From the NCBI GenBank assembly GCA_014584345.1, contig JACTNB010000021.1, positions 248,001-312,000 on the forward strand: a DNA stretch of 64,000 bases, written 5' to 3'. Both the position numbers and the translations under genes were made by a program. The stretch comes from Planctomycetota bacterium (GTDB taxonomy: Bacteria; Planctomycetota; Planctomycetia; Planctomycetales; Planctomycetaceae). The notes beneath the pieces were generated by a model that did no database searches, was not told where the DNA came from, and worked only from the letters and a program-made list of their open reading frames with translations. Shown here piece by piece: positions 33,455 through 42,437 of this stretch (its first letter is position 1; every line of letters begins with the position of its first letter).

Positions 33455-35047
33455 ATGATTCGTCATTTACCTACAGGAATTGCGTTACTGTTGACGGCTT
33501 GCCTGGTCGCACACGGTTTGGGGTGCCGGCCGGCGAGTAGCGATACATCATCGAGCGGAGCCCAGCCAGGTTCTGCCTCCGGGAAGGGAGCGACCAACCC
33601 GGGGGGAACAGTGTCTCGTTCGCGGGAGATCGTGGCCGGTTGGCCCGTGCCGAAGGTGGCGCTCCTGCTGACGGGGGAACAACAGGGATATCTGGAGCCC
33701 TGCGGTTGTTCCGAGACACAATCGGGGGGCATTTCCCGGCGGGCCGATCTGTTCCGCCAACTCCGGGAGGACAAACAGTGGCCCGTGGTCGGGCTCGACC
33801 TGGGCGACACCATGAAGCGGAGTCGTCAGCAGGATAAAATCAAATTCGGCGTGTTGCTTTCCGCGCTGGCGGACATGGGCTATCAGGGGATGACCCTGGG
33901 CCCCTCTGACTTGAAACTGGAAGTCGACTACCTGTTTTCCACGATCCCCAACTCGGTCGACCCCAGCGTGCCCGTGCCATTTCTGTCCGCGAATGTGGTG
34001 TTCTACGAAACCCCCGACATCGGTACTCCGGCTCGTTATCGCGTTATCGAGGTAAATGGCCTTAAGATTGGAGTTACGGGAATTCTGGGGGCCCGCCATG
34101 CCAATGACATTTTTCCGCAGGGGGACAACACGGCCAATGCGCTGCTGCGGATTGATGACCCGGTGGCGTCGCTGAAACCCGTTGTCCAGGAGTTGCGTTC
34201 GGCGGGTTGCGATCTGCTCCTGCTCCTTTCCCAGGCACCGCGGCCGGAAACGGAATCGATTCTGAAATCAGTCCCTGAATTCGATCTTTGCCTGACGGGC
34301 GGAGGCCCGGAAGACCCGTCCGGGCTGACGGCAAACATCGGGAAGACTCTGGTCCTCGAAGCAGGCCGCAAGGGAAAATACGCCGGCGTGCTGGCCTACT
34401 ATCCCGACGATCCGACAATGAAATTTCGATATGAACTGATCGATCTGGACAAGGCCCGTTTTCAGCGCACCCCCGCAATGGAACAGCACATGCAATTCTA
34501 TCAGGACATGTTGCGGGAACAGCAGATCATTCAATCCGAACCTGCGGTTCCGCACGCCTCGGGACTTACGTTCACAGGCTCCGAACAGTGTGGAGTCTGT
34601 CATACCAAGGCGTTCGCGCAATGGAAGGCGTCGCGACATTCCCATGCCACGGAAACCCTGGTGAAGGGACATGAAAAGTACACCGAAACTGAGTGGATCA
34701 ATCGCGTACACGATCCCGAATGCGTCAGTTGCCATGCCACGGGCTGGAATTCGCAAGACGCGTTCCGGTATGAATCGGGTTTCGTCAGCCTGGAAAACAC
34801 GCCTGGTTTAACCGGGCAAGGCTGCGAGAATTGTCATGGACCGGGCAGTCGGCACGCGGAACTGGAACAGGTATTTCGCGAAACGCGAGAGAACAATGCC
34901 GAGTTGCAGGCCTCTCGGGCATCCATGAAGCTGGACCTGGCACGAGCCGAGCGGGAAGTCTGTCGCAAGTGTCACGATTTCGAGAATAGCCCGAAGTTCG
35001 ATTTTGCCAAGTACTGGGCGAAAATCGTACATCGCGGGAAGGACTGA
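33455..35047 (+). CDS. Tetrahaem cytochrome fused to a phosphoesterase-like domain
   Basis: The 530-residue product has a signal sequence (ALLLTACLVAHGLGC; the lipobox is atypical). Residues 65-335 resemble the UshA/5'-nucleotidase metallophosphoesterase fold but have lost the metal ligands, except LDLGDTMKRS. A YLEPCGCSETQSGG motif has Cys83 and Cys85. The C-terminal part (370-530) carries four haem motifs: CGVCH (379-383), CVSCH (423-427), CENCH (457-461) and CRKCH (503-507), resembling cytochrome c554-type proteins. It is probably a periplasmic electron-transfer protein. The CGC motif may be redox-active. It follows the DUF1573 protein and precedes a DUF971 gene by 44 bases. Confidence 0.85.
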   Translation: MIRHLPTGIALLLTACLVAHGLGCRPASSDTSSSGAQPGSASGKGATNPGGTVSRSREIVAGWPVPKVALLLTGEQQGYLEPCGCSETQSGGISRRADLFRQLREDKQWPVVGLDLGDTMKRSRQQDKIKFGVLLSALADMGYQGMTLGPSDLKLEVDYLFSTIPNSVDPSVPVPFLSANVVFYETPDIGTPARYRVIEVNGLKIGVTGILGARHANDIFPQGDNTANALLRIDDPVASLKPVVQELRSAGCDLLLLLSQAPRPETESILKSVPEFDLCLTGGGPEDPSGLTANIGKTLVLEAGRKGKYAGVLAYYPDDPTMKFRYELIDLDKARFQRTPAMEQHMQFYQDMLREQQIIQSEPAVPHASGLTFTGSEQCGVCHTKAFAQWKASRHSHATETLVKGHEKYTETEWINRVHDPECVSCHATGWNSQDAFRYESGFVSLENTPGLTGQGCENCHGPGSRHAELEQVFRETRENNAELQASRASMKLDLARAEREVCRKCHDFENSPKFDFAKYWAKIVHRGKD

Positions 35048-35091
35048 ATCAACGCGAGTGGCCCCGCCCTCCCGACCAGGAAACAGACTTG

Positions 35092-35403
35092 ATGACGGCC
35101 GAAACTCCTCAAAACCTGCGTGCGTTGCTGCAGGATGGCATACTGGAAATCCAGTGGACCCCACAAAATTGCGTCCGGATTCCATTTCGCGAACTGCGGG
35201 GGCTTTGCCCGTGCGCGAGTTGCGTGAACGAACTTTCTGGCGAGCGAACATTCTTTTCCCATCAGGCCGCCCCGGACGTGCATCCGCAACAAATGGAACT
35301 GGTCGGGAACTATGCCATGAAAATCCATTGGAGCGACGGGCATCGCACGGGAATTTACACCTGGGAATACTTGCGTCGCATCGGCGCATCCCTGGTGGAT
35401 TGA
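35092..35403 (+). CDS. DUF971 (gamma-butyrobetaine hydroxylase N-terminal-like) protein
   Basis: The 103-residue product matches the DUF971 fold: LLQDGILEIQWTPQNCVRIPFRELRGLCPCASCVNELSG, then MELVGNYAMKIHWSDGHRTGIYTWEYLRRI. The CPCASCV cysteines are a zinc or iron-sulfur-type site in this family, and relatives are linked to iron-sulfur cluster handling. The ATG at 35092 follows an in-frame TTG by one codon; AGGAA lies ten bases upstream. It follows the tetrahaem gene by 44 bases. Haem or Fe-S maturation is a reasonable guess for its role, not shown by the sequence. Confidence 0.85.
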   Translation: MTAETPQNLRALLQDGILEIQWTPQNCVRIPFRELRGLCPCASCVNELSGERTFFSHQAAPDVHPQQMELVGNYAMKIHWSDGHRTGIYTWEYLRRIGASLVD

Positions 35404-35465
35404 ATCGGGGCGAGATCCCTCCTCCGAAGCGACGGGCAGTGATTCTCTCGGCTGAAAGACAATCG

Positions 35466-36041
35466 ATGACGTATGAAGTGGAATTGAAATACCCGTTAAC
35501 CGATGAGGCCTCGTTTCGGCTTCGCCTGGGGGAACTGAAAGCCCAGCCACGGAAGACCATTACGCAGGAAGATGAATATCTGAACCATCCGAGTCGGGAT
35601 TTTGCACAGTCCGATGAGGCCTTGCGAATCCGCCGCATCGACCACGACAATCGCCTGACATTCAAGGGGCCGCTCGTTGACTCCGAGACAAAGACACGCG
35701 AGGAAATCGAAATTGCCTTCGCCGAGGGGGCCGAGGAAGCCCGGCGGATGCGGACCCTGCTGGAACGCCTCGGATTCCGTCCGGTGTACCGGGTCTGCAA
35801 GATTCGAGAAATTTTTGTGCTGTCGACCGAATCTCGGGAATTCGAAATTGTGATCGACCAGGTGGAAGGGCTAGGAAAATATGTTGAACTGGAATGTGGC
35901 GCGGGTGAACAGGATCTGACGCAGGCCCGTCAGGAGATCCTGGAACTGGCGGCCCTGCTGGGCTTGGGGCCTCAAGTGGAACGGCGTTCGTACTTGAGGC
36001 TGCTGCTGGCAAGGCAGGCGGAAGGGGAAATCCAGCCTTGA
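35466..36041 (+). CDS. CYTH-domain protein (class IV adenylate cyclase/thiamine triphosphatase-like)
   Basis: The 191-residue product starts MTYEVELKYPLTDEASF, carrying the ExExK signature of the CYTH superfamily (EVELK). A charged tunnel pattern follows: LRIRRIDHDNRLTFKGP, TKTREEIEIAF, EIFVLSTESREFEIVIDQVEGLGKYVELE. Such enzymes act on triphosphates, either as adenylate cyclases of the CyaB type or as triphosphatases; the two cannot be told apart here. The same frame is open far upstream, across the DUF971 gene, but family alignment puts the start at 35466. The Shine-Dalgarno sequence is weak. It is one of a row of small plus-strand genes. Confidence 0.85.
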   Translation: MTYEVELKYPLTDEASFRLRLGELKAQPRKTITQEDEYLNHPSRDFAQSDEALRIRRIDHDNRLTFKGPLVDSETKTREEIEIAFAEGAEEARRMRTLLERLGFRPVYRVCKIREIFVLSTESREFEIVIDQVEGLGKYVELECGAGEQDLTQARQEILELAALLGLGPQVERRSYLRLLLARQAEGEIQP

Positions 36042-36171
36042 TCAGGTCCGCGCCGGATAAAGCAGGGAGTCTGCCATGGACGCGGGAGCAGGTGTCGATT
36101 ATTCTAATGTAAGCGTGAGGGAGTTTGTCTCCGATTTATGTTAGTGAGGTCGTTTGCCGGCAGAGTTTCCC

Positions 36172-36678
<507 letters not shown>

Positions 36679-36737
36679 CCTTCAAGCGGATGGACCAGCA
36701 GGGGCGGAACGGGCAGGCGAGGGCGAAGTGAGCGTTC

Positions 36738-37349
36738 ATGAGCGATCCGACTGGTAAACGGAAATTCCGCGGTGCCTATAAGGGACACCCCCCCTGGGAT
36801 ATTTCCGGGCCGCAACCAGCACTTCGGGAAATCGCGGACCAGCTTACGGGAAAATTACTCGATGCCGGCTGCGGTACTGGAGAAAACGCCCTGTATTTCG
36901 CATGCTTGGGCCGAGTGGTTGTCGCGCTGGATTTCGTGCAGCAACCCTTGAAACAAGCGGCCATCAAAGCGAAGGAACGAGGCTTGACCCTGGAGACCCG
37001 CCAAGGGGACGCATTGCAGCTTGCCTCCTGGAACGACCAATTCGATGGCATCCTGGACAGCGGCTTGTTTCATACCTTTTCCGATGAACACCGGCCGAGG
37101 TATGTGCAGGGATTATGGCATGTATTGCGTCCCCAGGGACGAATTGCGTTGCTTTGCATGAGCGATCGCGAGCCTGCGGGCAATGGTCCGCGACGTGTTT
37201 CGCAATCCGAACTGAAGGCCTGCTTTCAACAGGGCTGGCACATCGATTCCATTACGCCCGTGATATTCCAGGTCCGCGACGATTTGCCCACTGGTTATTT
37301 CAGTCCCGAAGGGCCGCATGCCTGGAGGATGCTGGCAACACGAACTTAA
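36738..37349 (+). CDS. Class I SAM-dependent methyltransferase
   Basis: The 203-residue product has the SAM-binding Rossmann motif I LLDAGCGTGENALYFA (residues about 39-54), the acidic end of strand two VVALDFVQQPL, and motif IV-like FDGILDSGLFHTF. Like some thiopurine- or halide-type methyltransferases it begins with a GHPPWDISGPQPAL segment, which binds substrate in those families. The true substrate is unknown. The start has GCGAAGTGAGC upstream and is acceptable. The oxidoreductase gene follows by 17 bases, so the two are probably translated from one message. Confidence 0.88.
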   Translation: MSDPTGKRKFRGAYKGHPPWDISGPQPALREIADQLTGKLLDAGCGTGENALYFACLGRVVVALDFVQQPLKQAAIKAKERGLTLETRQGDALQLASWNDQFDGILDSGLFHTFSDEHRPRYVQGLWHVLRPQGRIALLCMSDREPAGNGPRRVSQSELKACFQQGWHIDSITPVIFQVRDDLPTGYFSPEGPHAWRMLATRT

Positions 37350-37366
37350 GACGCAGGAGAGTGGAA

Positions 37367-38482
37367 ATGACACGTAAATATCGCGTGGCCGTGATTGGTG
37401 CCACCGGGAAGGGGAACTATGGTCACGGATTAGATACCTGCTGGTTGAAAGTCCCCGCGGCCGAGATCGTCGCAGTAGCCGACGAAGACGAGCAGGGACG
37501 CCAGAAAGCCATGCAGCGTCTGCAGGTCGCAACCGCATACGCGGATTATCGCACGATGCTGGATGAAGTCCGCCCCGAGATCGTCAGCATCGCGCCGCGC
37601 TGGATCGATCGTCATCATGAGATGCTACTGGCCGCGATTGAACGGGGCATTCACGTATTCATCGAAAAACCGTTCGTGCGAACTCCACGGGAAGCAGACG
37701 AGGTCATTCGTGCAGCGGAGATGCGTCACGTACATATCGCCATTGCTCATCCGACCCATTACAGCCCCGTCCTGGGAGTTGTGCGGCGGTTATTGCGGGA
37801 AGGGGCCATCGGAATGGTTCTAGAATTGCGAGCCCGAGGCAAGGAAGATCACCGGGGAGGCGGGGAAGATATGTGGGTTCTTGGGGCGCATCTCTTCGAC
37901 ATGATGCTGGCGCTGGGTTACGAGGCGGAATGGTGTTTCGCCACGGCGACGCAGTCCGGTCGCCCCATCACCCCGGACGATATCGTGACAGGGAACGAAG
38001 GCATCGGACCGATTGCAGGAGACGCCATTCACGCCCGATACGGGATGCCAGAAGGTGTGATGGCCAGTTTTGATTCCGTACGCAACGCGGGAGGAAAACC
38101 CGGGCGATTCGGTTTGAGAATTCATGGTTCACAAGGCGTAATCGATATTATCGAAGGGATAGTTTCGCACGTGCATATTCTGCAGGCTTCCGATTGGGCG
38201 GGACGTTCTCCACAAGCGAACTGGCTTCCCATCACCTCTGCGGGGATTGATCGCCCCGAACCCCTGGTCGACGAGAAATATCGAGACCGCAACATTCTGG
38301 CGGCTGAAGACCTGATCCGCGCTATCGAGCAGCACGCGGTTCCCCTTTGCAATGCCGAATTCGGACGAAAAGTCACCGAAATGATCGTGGCGCCCTTCGA
38401 GTCGATCCGGCAGGGTCAGGCGGTTGCAATGCCCCTGGAATATCGCGATCATCCCCTGCAAGCGTGGGGCGCGCCATCGTAG
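37367..38482 (+). CDS. Gfo/Idh/MocA-family oxidoreductase
   Basis: The 371-residue product has an N-terminal NAD(P)-binding domain (YRVAVIGATGKGNYGHGLDTCW) and the family's catalytic-region lysine motif IHVFIEKPFVRTPREADEV, followed by HIAIAHPTHYSP. The C-terminal alpha/beta domain includes RFGLRIHGSQGVIDII. Planctomycetes have many paralogues, generally acting on sugars or inositols with a tightly bound cofactor. There is no signal peptide, so this one is cytoplasmic. The start is supported by AGGAGA six bases upstream. It follows the methyltransferase by 17 bases. Confidence 0.92.
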   Translation: MTRKYRVAVIGATGKGNYGHGLDTCWLKVPAAEIVAVADEDEQGRQKAMQRLQVATAYADYRTMLDEVRPEIVSIAPRWIDRHHEMLLAAIERGIHVFIEKPFVRTPREADEVIRAAEMRHVHIAIAHPTHYSPVLGVVRRLLREGAIGMVLELRARGKEDHRGGGEDMWVLGAHLFDMMLALGYEAEWCFATATQSGRPITPDDIVTGNEGIGPIAGDAIHARYGMPEGVMASFDSVRNAGGKPGRFGLRIHGSQGVIDIIEGIVSHVHILQASDWAGRSPQANWLPITSAGIDRPEPLVDEKYRDRNILAAEDLIRAIEQHAVPLCNAEFGRKVTEMIVAPFESIRQGQAVAMPLEYRDHPLQAWGAPS

Positions 38483-38532
38483 CGCAACCCCGGCCCCCTC
38501 CGGTTCGCCATGGCATTTTCAGGAAGCAGGAC

Positions 38533-38874
38533 ATGGGACTTTTTGCTGGCACGCCGTTTGATCGCCCTGCCGTTTGTGAACACTGCGATCGGCCGGAAGC
38601 CGAATGCATCTGCCCCCCTCCACTGCGCCAGGTCGTTCCCCCAGAAAAACAGACGCTACGACTGGCCCTCGAAAAACGGAAAAAAGGGAAAATGGTCACC
38701 GTGATCCGGGATCTGGCACCAGAACCCGACGTGCAGGCAGAACTGTTGACCAAACTGAAGACCCTGTGTGGCGCGGGGGGCACCCTCCGGGAGGGGACGC
38801 TCGAAATCCAGGGAGAACACCTCCACCGCGTCCAGGAAGCCCTGCGAAAACTGGGATACCGCATCCGCGGTTAA
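38533..38874 (+). CDS. SUI1/eIF1-family (YciH-like) translation factor with N-terminal cysteine cluster
   Basis: The 113-residue product ends with a SUI1 domain (about 40-113: LALEKRKKGKMVTVIRDL, LLTKLKTLCGAGGTLREGTLEIQGEH, VQEALRKLGYRIRG). This is the bacterial relative of eIF1 that helps start-codon fidelity. The N-terminus has four cysteines at 15, 18, 25 and 27 (CEHC ... CIC), probably a zinc knuckle, a feature missing from E. coli YciH. AGGAAGCAGG lies just before the ATG. It is 50 bases after the oxidoreductase gene. Confidence 0.9.
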   Translation: MGLFAGTPFDRPAVCEHCDRPEAECICPPPLRQVVPPEKQTLRLALEKRKKGKMVTVIRDLAPEPDVQAELLTKLKTLCGAGGTLREGTLEIQGEHLHRVQEALRKLGYRIRG

Positions 38875-38898
38875 TCGCGTCGGGTGCGGATACCCGGG

Positions 38899-39672
38899 TT
38901 AGTTTTCGTCCAGGATCAGAATTTCGACTTTGCGAAAATCAATCGGATGGCTTTCGGATTGCAGGGAAATCGTCCCCGAAGACAACTGAATGCCACCGTT
39001 CAGCTTGATCAGTTCCCGGGCGTGTTCGTCCCGCTCGTCCAGTTGCGGTTGGGTGTATTCCAGAACCAGTTCTCCATTCACGTAATGCCGGATCACCTCG
39101 TTGCCTCGGACTTCGATTTCGGCGGTCACCCATTGGTCGCCGTGATACGTCTCCGACGTCGAACTGGTGCAGTGGGGTGTGAACAACTTGTCGTTCAGCA
39201 CCACATTGGTCCCGGGTGTGCAGAGATTGGCATTGGTCCGATTGTCCTTCCCGTTCCCCCCCAGGAGTTGCGCTTCGATGGATACGGGAAATTCCTGATC
39301 CAGGCCCATGGTTTTGGGGCTTTCCCCGTGCAACATCAACCCACTGTTGCGGTAGGCCCAGCCTGGTCCGCCGGGCACCTGTTCATCGACAAAACGGTAT
39401 TCCACGCGAATCCGGTAGTGTGAATAAGTCCCTTCATGAAACAGATGCCCGAAGTGCCTGTCGAACTTTTCGTACTTGTCGTATCGAACCTTGAGCAATC
39501 CGTCCTCGACTCGGAACGTGTCCCCATAATTATGCCCCAGTTCATAACCTCGAATTTTCGCGGTCCAGCCTTGCAGATCCTTCCCGTTGAACAGGGGTTT
39601 CCATTGTGCTTCCACGCCGCGGGTGGTGGTGACCAAACAGAGTAGCCCGAGGAGAAAGACTATGTGGCGCAT
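38899..39672 (-). CDS. DUF1080 (3-keto-disaccharide hydrolase) secreted protein
   Basis: The 257-residue product has a signal peptide (IVFLLGLLCLVTTTRGVEA). The DUF1080 jelly-roll opens with WKPLFNGKDLQGWTAK and continues YSHYRIRVEYRF, RNSGLMLHGES and VNGELVLEY. Members of this large planctomycete family are glycan-active hydrolases, and several cleave 3-keto-glycosides. The gene is convergent with the SUI1 gene and divergent from a secreted unknown. Active-site details cannot be assigned from motifs alone. Its start codon follows directly from the signal peptide. Confidence 0.92.
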   Translation of the reverse strand: MRHIVFLLGLLCLVTTTRGVEAQWKPLFNGKDLQGWTAKIRGYELGHNYGDTFRVEDGLLKVRYDKYEKFDRHFGHLFHEGTYSHYRIRVEYRFVDEQVPGGPGWAYRNSGLMLHGESPKTMGLDQEFPVSIEAQLLGGNGKDNRTNANLCTPGTNVVLNDKLFTPHCTSSTSETYHGDQWVTAEIEVRGNEVIRHYVNGELVLEYTQPQLDERDEHARELIKLNGGIQLSSGTISLQSESHPIDFRKVEILILDEN

Positions 39673-39985
39673 GATTCAGTCCTGATTATTCGAGTATTCG
39701 TGCGATTGCCCGACAAACGGAACAGATGTCCCATGCCATCTGTCTCCGGAAAGGATTTGTCGTCCCTCTCAGTTTAACATCGAGAGACGCGGAACGCATA
39801 CGAAAACCCAGGGCAGGGAAGCATATCCCGAAGCGAAACGGGAGACCTCTGAACAGGCATTGAACTGGAAATTCGTCTTGTCATAACCTGCGGCCTGGGA
39901 GTATCTTCCAACAGGGTAACGCCAGTAGCGCAGAGTCGCGGGCTGTCACCGGAGTGTCTTACAATGAAAAATGTGAAGGATTCAC
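39673..39985. other. Divergent intergenic region with one candidate promoter
   Basis: This 313-base region lies between the DUF1080 gene and the secreted unknown. No gene was recognised. The best promoter candidate faces right, at 39860-39887. Confidence 0.45.
39860..39887 (+). promoter_or_regulatory. Candidate sigma70-like promoter
   Basis: TTGAAC (39860-39865) and CATAAC (39882-39887) are 16 bases apart, about 100 bases upstream of the next plus-strand ATG. The -10 element matches only four of six positions. Confidence 0.3.
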
Positions 39986-40816
39986 ATGCGCGCCGTGTAC
40001 CAGGGACTTAGGGTATGCCTCCTGCTGGCCAGTTTCGGAGGATTTGCCGAGGCACAGGACTACCGCATTTACACGCGTGTTTCCCTGGCCGAAACGACCA
40101 ATTCTGGCGCCAAGGCAAACGTGATCGGTCGCAGTTTGACGATCTGGCATGCGGGCAAAGTCTACGATTACATGGATAGCGTGGGAGAACTGGTTATTTA
40201 CGATCCCCAGCAGGAGCGTTACACCATTATCAACGGCCCCTGTCAACTCGCCTGCACAGTCGATTTCAGCGAACTGCGACACTACCTCAAGGTTGCGAAG
40301 ACCCAGGCCCGGGAGTTCATGGCTGAACTGGCGGAATCCAATCGACCCGATTCCACGCGCGCCATCGAAAAAATTGCCTTTCAACTGGAACCTCGCTTCG
40401 AAATGCAGTTTCTGGACGCGGAGTTCAGCCTGCAATGCGAAAGCCCCCATCTCAGCTATCAAATCCAGGCAATCGAAGCCCCCAACACCGATATTGCCGC
40501 AGCCTTTCGGATCTATGCGGATCTCGCCGCACAGTTGAATTTCGTGCTGCATGGGCAATCGCTGATGCCAGAGGCACGCATGCAGGTCAATGAATCGCTC
40601 GAACAAAAAAACTGGATTCCCACACAGGTGGTACTCTCGTTGAAGGATCCCCGCGGGACCGTGCTCACCGCCGAGCATTCGATACAGTGGGAACTCGGCT
40701 CGACCGATCGCGCCCGCCTGATCGAATGGATCAAGCTGCAGCAGGAAGGGGACCTGAAATTCGTTTCCTTTCAGGAATATCAACGAAATTTGCTGACGCA
40801 ATTCAGTGAGAAATAA
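39986..40816 (+). CDS. Secreted protein of unknown function
   Basis: The 276-residue product has a signal peptide (YQGLRVCLLLASFGGFAEAQ). The mature part has two recognisable features. The first is an N-terminal beta region with WHAGKVYDYMDSVGELVIYDPQQERYTIIN, which resembles outer-membrane lipoprotein carrier-like folds by eye. The second is a C-terminal helical region, RLIEWIKLQQEGDLKFVSFQEYQRNLL. I do not recognise a family. The last 11 bases overlap the GTG start of the VTT protein gene, so the two are probably translationally coupled. Confidence 0.7.
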   Translation: MRAVYQGLRVCLLLASFGGFAEAQDYRIYTRVSLAETTNSGAKANVIGRSLTIWHAGKVYDYMDSVGELVIYDPQQERYTIINGPCQLACTVDFSELRHYLKVAKTQAREFMAELAESNRPDSTRAIEKIAFQLEPRFEMQFLDAEFSLQCESPHLSYQIQAIEAPNTDIAAAFRIYADLAAQLNFVLHGQSLMPEARMQVNESLEQKNWIPTQVVLSLKDPRGTVLTAEHSIQWELGSTDRARLIEWIKLQQEGDLKFVSFQEYQRNLLTQFSEK

Positions 40817-41621
40817 TCCCCCGACACGACACAATTCCAAGCCCACCCCAAATCAACCGGAAGCCTGGCACTCCGGGCGGAAGCTCTTTGGATTGCTATT
40901 CCTGGTGCTCCTGGTTCCAGTGCTACCGTTTCTACTTGCGGGGCCATACCTGGAATCGCTCATCGAACAGGCGATTCGATTGCTGCAGATCCCCTCGGCG
41001 ATTTTTCTGGCGACGATCGGGGCATTGGCCGTCGATATTTTTCTTCCGGTGCCTTCCTCGGCGGTGATCACTTTTGCCGGTGCTCGCTGCGGGGTTGTCG
41101 GAGGAACCCTTGCCGGCTTTCTGGGCCTTTCGCTCGGCTGCGGCATCGGTTACGAACTGAGCCGCTGGCTGGGACCCCGTCTGCTTGCTCGCTACTCGTC
41201 GGCAAGTGACACGGCCATGATCCAGGCGTTGGCCGAGCGCTGGGGAGCCCTGGGAACCATCCTGTCCCGTCCCTTGCCAATCCTTGGGGAAACCGCGGTG
41301 CTGGTACTGGGCTGCCTGGAAATGGATCGCAGGATTTTTTACCTGGCTGCGGGGGGAGCCAATCTGGTGATCGCAATGGTGTATGCAGCCAGTGGGCGTT
41401 TCGGCGAGGCGTCCGGTCTCTTGCCCTGGATCCTGGCGGCATCGCTGTTTGTGCCAGTGCTGTCCACTCTGCTGGCGCGGCGGATACTCCGACAGGGAAT
41501 GTGGCCCTTAGACGAGATTCAGATTCAGCCATTCGCGAAACAGGAATTCGAGGCGAATGGCCAGAAGTGCGATGCGGCCCATGACGGTCATACCGAACAT
41601 CGCCCCGAATGTGATCATTAG
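40806..41621 (+). CDS. VTT (SNARE-associated/DedA-like) membrane protein
   Basis: The 271-residue product has about six membrane segments and the VTT-domain pattern: FLATIGALAVDIFLPVPSSAVITFAGARCGVVGGTLAGFLGLSLGCGIGYELSRWLG, then the re-entrant ILSRPLPILGETAVLVLG. DedA-family proteins are lipid scramblases or flippases. The start is a GTG at 40806 overlapping the previous stop codon by 11 bases. The last 38 codons lie opposite the 3' end of the next minus-strand gene; they are hydrophilic and His-rich (DAAHDGHTEHRPECDH) and unlikely to be part of the conserved domain. Confidence 0.85.
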   Translation: MRNNPPTRHNSKPTPNQPEAWHSGRKLFGLLFLVLLVPVLPFLLAGPYLESLIEQAIRLLQIPSAIFLATIGALAVDIFLPVPSSAVITFAGARCGVVGGTLAGFLGLSLGCGIGYELSRWLGPRLLARYSSASDTAMIQALAERWGALGTILSRPLPILGETAVLVLGCLEMDRRIFYLAAGGANLVIAMVYAASGRFGEASGLLPWILAASLFVPVLSTLLARRILRQGMWPLDEIQIQPFAKQEFEANGQKCDAAHDGHTEHRPECDH

Positions 41622-42377
41622 AATCCAGATGCCAAACCGCGAGATGCCTCCCACGGCTCCCTTGTGTTCAATCGAAAAGAAGAAATAAACCAGGCAGGCG
41701 AGCACACTCACGACCAGCAGCAGATTTTCGAACGACTTCCAGGGATCGAACAGACCCGAGGAATTCCATGCAACAATGGGTACGATGGTGTTCTCGATCT
41801 GACTGAGAAAATCGGCCTCCAGAAAGGCGACCATTCGCAGGCCGGCGGTGGTCCCGATGATGAACGCCAGCGGCCAGACGGAAATCCAACTGACTTTCGG
41901 CACCAAACGCATCAGCAGCATGATCCCCAGAACCAGGGGGACCACATACGTCCAACTGCCAGGCTCGGGTTCCGGAGAGAGGCCCGGCATGGCCCAGCCC
42001 TGAATCAGGCCGGGGAACAACTTCCCGAAGAGGTTGGGGATCATGGTGGTCCAGAAACCAACCACCATGTAATACGCGGCGGAAACGCCCACAACGGTCG
42101 CTTCGGCAATTTTATAGAAGGGATTGTCGCGATACATGAACGAAAAGATGCATAACGTGAAGAGCGCCGATATCCACAGGCCCGTTGAACGCAACAGACT
42201 CACTTCCGCGATCCCCGCGGCGCGATCGATTTCATCGGCGGGAACCCAAACCCCTTCCACCTGTTTCACGTAAACGCGGCCCGCGCTTTGCTGGGGATCC
42301 CATACCGTCTGAAGGATCGCACCGCCCAGCAGGAACAGTATCAGTAGCGTCCAGATGTAACGTTCGATTCCCTGCAT
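41508..42377 (-). CDS. Polytopic membrane protein of the GlmL-associated cluster (last gene)
   Basis: The 289-residue product has about seven or eight helices (IWTLLILFLLGGAILQTVW, WISALFTLCIFSFMY, AYYMVVGFWTTMIPNLFG, YVVPLVLGIMLLMRLV, LLLVVSVLACLVYFFF, IWILMITFGAMFGMTVMG). The N-terminal loop has WVPADEIDRAAGIAE. I know no family name for it. It is the last gene of the minus-strand cluster that starts at 49977, 60 bases behind the preceding gene. Its 3' end overlaps the convergent VTT gene by 114 bases; both reading frames look real there, since this side encodes a final membrane helix. It may be the channel or membrane core of the proposed complex. Confidence 0.8.
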   Translation of the reverse strand: MQGIERYIWTLLILFLLGGAILQTVWDPQQSAGRVYVKQVEGVWVPADEIDRAAGIAEVSLLRSTGLWISALFTLCIFSFMYRDNPFYKIAEATVVGVSAAYYMVVGFWTTMIPNLFGKLFPGLIQGWAMPGLSPEPEPGSWTYVVPLVLGIMLLMRLVPKVSWISVWPLAFIIGTTAGLRMVAFLEADFLSQIENTIVPIVAWNSSGLFDPWKSFENLLLVVSVLACLVYFFFSIEHKGAVGGISRFGIWILMITFGAMFGMTVMGRIALLAIRLEFLFREWLNLNLV

Positions 42378-42437
42378 TTCCCTCGATCCTCTTCAGACTG
42401 ACTTGCCGCGTGTAGTTTCTCGCGTGGGCCGTGCCGC

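Noticed and set aside
35004..35465. Upstream extension of the CYTH-protein frame through the DUF971 gene
   Set aside because: The extension is arginine/proline-rich shadow sequence of DUF971. CYTH proteins begin with the ExExK strand, here at 35466.
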